Shown: positions 60,311-64,000 of the stretch, piece by piece
Position numbering within the stretch: position 1 is the stretch's first letter
How the letters are laid out: each line of letters starts with the position of its first letter
Assembly (NCBI RefSeq): GCF_900102885.1
Contig: NZ_FNGE01000003.1
Location: 186,001 to 250,000 of the forward strand
DNA length: 64,000 nt
Source: Paracoccus chinensis
Lineage (GTDB): Bacteria; Pseudomonadota; Alphaproteobacteria; Rhodobacterales; Rhodobacteraceae
Reading direction: 5' to 3'
Notes under the pieces: model-generated
What the model was told of the DNA's origin: nothing
Databases searched by the model: none
What the model saw: the letters and a program-made list of their open reading frames with translations, nothing else
Made by a program: the position numbers and the translations under genes

Positions 60311-61477
60311 ATGTCCCGTCAGAACTACGTCTTCACCTCCGAGTCCGTCTCGGAAGGGCATCCCGATAAATTGTGCGACCAGATTTCTGACGCGGTTCTC
60401 GACGCGCTGCTGGCCGAGGAACCCGCCGCCCGCGTGGCCTGCGAGGCCTTCGCCACCACCTCGACCGTGGTGATCGGCGGCGAGATCGGCCTCAAGGACG
60501 AGGCCCGGCTGGCCGAGGTCATGGGCGACGTCCCCGAGATCGCCCGCAAGGTGATCCGCGACATCGGCTACGAGCAGGAAAAATTCCACTGGAACACCTG
60601 CCACGTCCTGAACTTCCTGCACCAGCAGTCGGCCCATATCTGGCAGGGTGTCGGCAACGGCGGCGCCGGCGACCAGGGGATCATGTTCGGCTATGCCGTG
60701 AACGAGACGCCCGAGCTGATGCCTGCCCCGATCCAGTATGCCCATGCGATCCTGCGGCGGCTGGCCGAGGCGCGGAAGTCCGGCGCGGAACCCACTCTCG
60801 GACCCGATGCCAAGTCGCAGCTGTCCCTGCGCTACGAGGACGGCAAGCCTGTCGAGGTGACGCAGATCGTCGTCAGCCACCAGCACAAGGACGAGGCGCA
60901 GACCTCGGACGACATCCGTGCCATCGTGGAGCCCTATGTGCGCGAGATGCTGCCGCAGGGCTGGCTGACCGAGAAGACCATCTGGCACGTCAACCCGACC
61001 GGCAAGTTCGTCATCGGCGGCCCGGACGGGGACGCGGGGCTGACCGGGCGCAAGATCATCGTGGACACCTATGGCGGCGCGGCCCCGCATGGCGGCGGCG
61101 CCTTCTCGGGCAAGGACCCGACCAAGGTGGACCGTTCGGCGGCCTATGCGGCGCGCTATCTGGCCAAGAACGTCGTGGCCGCGGGCCTTGCCGACCGCTG
61201 CGTCATCCAGCTGAGCTATGCCATCGGCGTGGCGCGTCCGCTGTCGATCTATGCCGACACCTTCGGCACCGGGAAGGTGCCGGATGCGCAGATCGAGAAG
61301 GCCGTGGGCGAGGTCATGGAGCTGACGCCCAAGGGCATTCGCGACCAATTGGACCTGTGCAAGCCGATCTATCGCCGCACCTCGGCCTACGGCCATTTCG
61401 GCCGCCAGCCCGAGGCGGACGGCGGCTTCAGCTGGGAACGCACGGACCTGGTCGAGGCGCTGAAGAAGGCCGTCTGA
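60311..61477 (+). CDS. metK: S-adenosylmethionine synthetase
   Basis: Makes SAM from methionine and ATP. 388 residues, full length. [19 protein letters not shown] (ATP and Mg site), [12 protein letters not shown] (loop) and [16 protein letters not shown] (phosphate-binding signature) are all intact. Control is by the SAM/SAH riboswitch whose last element is the metK ribosome-binding site GGAGC (60302-60306), so end-product feedback on translation is expected. A strong terminator follows. Confidence 0.98.
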   Translation: MSRQNYVFTSESVSEGHPDKLCDQISDAVLDALLAEEPAARVACEAFATTSTVVIGGEIGLKDEARLAEVMGDVPEIARKVIRDIGYEQEKFHWNTCHVLNFLHQQSAHIWQGVGNGGAGDQGIMFGYAVNETPELMPAPIQYAHAILRRLAEARKSGAEPTLGPDAKSQLSLRYEDGKPVEVTQIVVSHQHKDEAQTSDDIRAIVEPYVREMLPQGWLTEKTIWHVNPTGKFVIGGPDGDAGLTGRKIIVDTYGGAAPHGGGAFSGKDPTKVDRSAAYAARYLAKNVVAAGLADRCVIQLSYAIGVARPLSIYADTFGTGKVPDAQIEKAVGEVMELTPKGIRDQLDLCKPIYRRTSAYGHFGRQPEADGGFSWERTDLVEALKKAV

Positions 61478-61498
61478 TCACCGGATCATGAATGCAGG

Positions 61499-61533
61499 AA
61501 GGCCCGCCGGAGCGATCCGGGCGGGCCTTTTTC
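61499..61533 (+). terminator. Rho-independent terminator after metK
   Basis: 10-bp stem (61499-61508 with 61520-61529), with an additional inner GGA/TCC pairing around GCGA, followed by TTTTT at 61528-61532. Confidence 0.9.
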
Positions 61534-61571
61534 ATGCCGTGTCGCAGGGCGGCAAACGGCCAGTCCTGCAA

Positions 61572-64000
61572 TCATTCCGCCGGGGACAGCACCGTGATCC
61601 CCCGGGCGCCCGCGCGCGCGAGCGTCGGGTCCAGCGACATCGTCACATACTCGCCGCGCCGCCAGCGTTCCGACAGGTCGTCGTAGTGGCGCGACAGCGG
61701 GTGCCCCGACTGCCCCGTCGCGATCACGAAGACCGAGCTGTCGGGATCGGCGAGGTCATAGACGCCGCGATAGCCCGCCCCCTCCACGGCAGTCCACGGG
61801 TTCTCCTCGGCCCCCAGCACCGGGGCGCGGGCGATGCTGGAACCATCCCCCGAGGTGGACTGCACGAGGCTGACGACCCAGTTCAGGATCGGCATCCGCC
61901 CCAGTGCAGGGTGATCGTGGCGGGCCACATGCGCATCGCCCCAGCGCCAGCTTTCCACCTCGGGGCCGAAGCGGTCCGAAAGATCGATCAGCGCCGCGTC
62001 GAGCGCCTGCCGGGCCATGGTGGCGCAATCCTCGACGGGCGCGGACTGGACCACGTCGCACCAGGCGGCCGCGCCATCCGTGTTGCGGAAGACGCGCTCG
62101 ATGAAGGCCGGCTGCAGGCGACCCGCCAGTTCGGTCGCGAGGCCGCCCAGTTCGTCATGTGTCAGCCGCTCCTGCAGGCGGCGCATCCAGGCGGAATAGA
62201 TCAGCGGCTCGGGCAGGTGCTCGCCCATGTTGCCGTCCCATTCAGCCAGCAGCGCCAAGGCGTCCTGCCGCTGCCGCTCGGGCGTGCCGGGGGCGGCGGG
62301 TTCGCCCGTGAACCACAGGTTCGCGCCTACAAGCGGCAGAAGCGCGCGGGCCGCCGGGCTGACGGTGTCGAGCTGTGCGTCGATGAAGCTGTCGCGCGAA
62401 TGGATCTCGCGCAGGGCCAGCAGGCGCGACAGCCGCGACAGCCGCAGCGGATCGTCGCGGTTGTGGCCGAGGCTTTCGAGGATCGACGGCGCTGCCTCGG
62501 GCGACGGCGCGGCATCGGGGCCAAGCCTGTCTTCAGCCGGGCCCGGCTGCGGCTCGGCAAGGGCAGAGCCAGCCGCAATGGGAACCAATTCCACGCCGGC
62601 AGGCGCGGCGGCTCCGGCGGGGGGCGGGATGAGCGCGGTTCCGGCACCGATTGCGGTTTCCGCGCCCGTAGCGGCGACCATCCCCTGCAGGGGTGCGGTT
62701 ACGCGCAAGGGCGCAGTTGGCGGCAGCGGGTCCAGCCAGCGCACGCGGGCATCGCGACCCGGCGCGGGCATCCGGCCGCCCGTGGGATGATCCGCCGGAC
62801 GGCGCGGGATCGTCCCGGACAGAACCTGCGCCACGCCCTCGGTATCCGCCAGGGTGACCTCGACCGCCGGGGCCACGATACCGGTGGCGGCGCGTTGCGC
62901 CTGCGCCCGGTTGGTCGCCTGCATCAGCGCCATCAGTGCGCTCATGGTCGTGTCCCGATCCGACAGTCCGGTCCAGCGCAGCGCGGGGACATAGCCCGCG
63001 GGCGTCACCTCGGCCAGCCCCAGATGGGCAGGCGGGATGACGGGGCCGGCGTCGCTTTCGCGCAGGGTGATACGGCGATCTTCGGCATCCAGCACGCGGA
63101 TCACCTCCTGCCGGGTCGTGAAGTCGCGCCAGCCGCCGTCGCCCAGATAGCGATCGGGCGCGCCGGGCTGGACCTCCTCCATCACGATGTCCTGGTCGTC
63201 CACCCAAGCGGGCGTCAGGCCCCAGGCCAGACCGGGGTTGCGGCCCGTCAGGATCGCGGGGATGCCGGGGATCGTGCCGCCAATGACGCTGCCTGCCTGC
63301 AGGTCCATCCGAGCCAGGTACCACAGCGAGGGCGCGGTCAGCGCCACATGGGGGTCGTTGGCCAGCAGCGGCGCACCGGCCGCCGTCCGTGCAGGAGCAG
63401 CCGCGAAGGCGTTGGCCGTGGCGCCGCGCCCGACGGCCACATAACCCACAAGCGAGGCGAACCAGTCGGACATGGCTTCCTCGGGCGGGGCCACGAAGCG
63501 CGCGCCGCCGCCGAACAGCGACGCATAGGGCGGCAGAGGAGGCTCGCCCACGGCGCCCGTCAGGTCGCCCGCACGTTCCGGCACCGCCAGAGAGACGCGC
63601 GCCCGCGTCACCTCGGCCGCGACCTGACCCGAGGCGCCCGCAGCCACCAGCTTGAGGATCGCCAGCGAATCCGCGGGCTGCCAATAGGCGATGTCGCCCG
63701 GCAGCAGGAAGAACTCGGGCGCGCCGCGACCCAGGGCGCCCTTGTTCACCTCCTCGACCCACGCGTTCACGCCGTCGGCATAGGCCTGCAGCGCGGCGCG
63801 GGTCGGCTCGTCCTGCGCCTCCAGCGACGCCTCGGCGTTGCGCCACAACCCCAAGCGCCGGGAAAGGTCGTCGGTCGCATAGGCGCGTTCCCCGAACATC
63901 TCGGCCAAGCGCCCCTGCGCTGCGCGGCGCAGCACCACCATCTGGAACAACCGATCCTGCGCATGAGCGAATCCCAGCGCGAAGAAGGCGTCGTGGTCGG
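61572..64000 (-). CDS. Penicillin acylase family protein (partial at the right edge); nucleophile Ser position reads Ala
   Basis: Ntn-hydrolase-fold acylase, over 800 residues seen; the N-terminus lies beyond the window (the frame stays open through HDAFFALGFAHAQDRLFQM at the edge). The family is clear from AQDRLFQM, LLANDPHVAL, GTIPGIPAILTGRNPGLAWGLTP and GQSGHPLSRHYDDL. Penicillin acylases and AHL acylases cut at Gly-Ser and use the new N-terminal Ser, usually in GSN(N/A)(W/F). Here the aligned residues are ATANAF, with Ala (codon 63416-63414) at the Ser place and Thr one residue before. A Pro/Ala-rich insertion of about 45 residues lies near 62490-62640. Substrate unknown; activity doubtful unless Thr serves. 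Confidence 0.88.
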   Translation of the reverse strand, partial: DHDAFFALGFAHAQDRLFQMVVLRRAAQGRLAEMFGERAYATDDLSRRLGLWRNAEASLEAQDEPTRAALQAYADGVNAWVEEVNKGALGRGAPEFFLLPGDIAYWQPADSLAILKLVAAGASGQVAAEVTRARVSLAVPERAGDLTGAVGEPPLPPYASLFGGGARFVAPPEEAMSDWFASLVGYVAVGRGATANAFAAAPARTAAGAPLLANDPHVALTAPSLWYLARMDLQAGSVIGGTIPGIPAILTGRNPGLAWGLTPAWVDDQDIVMEEVQPGAPDRYLGDGGWRDFTTRQEVIRVLDAEDRRITLRESDAGPVIPPAHLGLAEVTPAGYVPALRWTGLSDRDTTMSALMALMQATNRAQAQRAATGIVAPAVEVTLADTEGVAQVLSGTIPRRPADHPTGGRMPAPGRDARVRWLDPLPPTAPLRVTAPLQGMVAATGAETAIGAGTALIPPPAGAAAPAGVELVPIAAGSALAEPQPGPAEDRLGPDAAPSPEAAPSILESLGHNRDDPLRLSRLSRLLALREIHSRDSFIDAQLDTVSPAARALLPLVGANLWFTGEPAAPGTPERQRQDALALLAEWDGNMGEHLPEPLIYSAWMRRLQERLTHDELGGLATELAGRLQPAFIERVFRNTDGAAAWCDVVQSAPVEDCATMARQALDAALIDLSDRFGPEVESWRWGDAHVARHDHPALGRMPILNWVVSLVQSTSGDGSSIARAPVLGAEENPWTAVEGAGYRGVYDLADPDSSVFVIATGQSGHPLSRHYDDLSERWRRGEYVTMSLDPTLARAGARGITVLSPAE

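Noticed and set aside
57869..61396. A minus-strand open frame of 1175 codons opposite rhlE, lnt and metK
   Set aside because: It is antisense to three well-supported genes and arises from third-position GC bias; it has no recognisable domain.

Overview
The window reads as a gene-dense stretch of high-GC chromosome from an alphaproteobacterium of the Rhodobacteraceae, probably Paracoccus or a close relative. This rests on a two-piece (permuted) tmRNA whose tag reads ANDNRAPVALAA, a SAM/SAH-type riboswitch in front of metK, the CtrA-pathway phosphotransferase ChpT, ornithine-lipid genes olsBA, several GGAAC-N16/17-CGTT (EcfG-type) promoters, and overall gene content. I see no rRNA, tRNA, CRISPR array, insertion sequence or prophage. 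The species is inference.

Layout. 1-0.7 kb: end of a cytochrome c maturation operon (ccmC end, ccmD, ccmG). 0.7-6.3 kb, minus strand: a cyanophycin operon (cphA, cphB, isoaspartyl peptidase) followed by a small RTX protein. 6.75-7.7 kb: manganese catalase. 7.7-14.3 kb, minus: a complete peptide ABC transporter (dppABCDF) behind an M24 aminopeptidase. 14.5-17.9 kb: a PepSY protein, OmpR-type regulator and histidine kinase, divergent from a secreted PepSY-like protein. 17.9-21.6 kb: a stress/signalling patch with a Blh-type phosphatase, a Crp/Fnr regulator, an HWE-type kinase lacking its phospho-acceptor histidine, a single-domain response regulator and an HdeA-like protein with a huge Gly/Ser insert. 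21.8-24.1 kb: a GH1-RmlD fusion. 24.3-28.1 kb: guaB, a SLAC1/TehA channel and a FadL-type porin. 28.2-30.9 kb: a P-loop ATPase, metA and ppk2. 30.9-38.9 kb: an outer-membrane-like protein, SDR and TrxR-like oxidoreductases, a 33-residue basic ORF, a DUF4142 protein, a patatin, an MTA/SAH nucleosidase-like protein, two substrate-binding proteins without permeases, and a thioesterase. 39-43.7 kb: a PepSY protein, tmRNA, proA, chpT, a DUF3553 protein and olsBA. 43.7-56.1 kb: a DASS transporter, ymdB-like phosphodiesterase, rarD, PAP2, glmS, glmU, gph, nagZ, a SPOR protein and argS. 56.4-64 kb: a rhlE helicase with a long disordered tail, lnt, riboswitch-metK, and a penicillin-acylase-family gene running off the right edge.

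Themes. Nitrogen/carbon storage as cyanophycin, plus polyphosphate through PPK2; peptide uptake and cleavage; envelope building and recycling (glmS, glmU, nagZ, lnt, olsBA); and a scattered set of genes with EcfG-like promoters (Crp-type regulator, HdeA-like protein, small basic ORF/DUF4142, small PepSY protein) that looks like part of the general stress regulon. The less ordinary items are the degenerate HWE kinase, the HdeA-like protein split by low-complexity sequence, the GH1-RmlD fusion, the acylase whose expected nucleophile serine reads as alanine, and a repeated hairpin-plus-GATATTT element at two gene ends.
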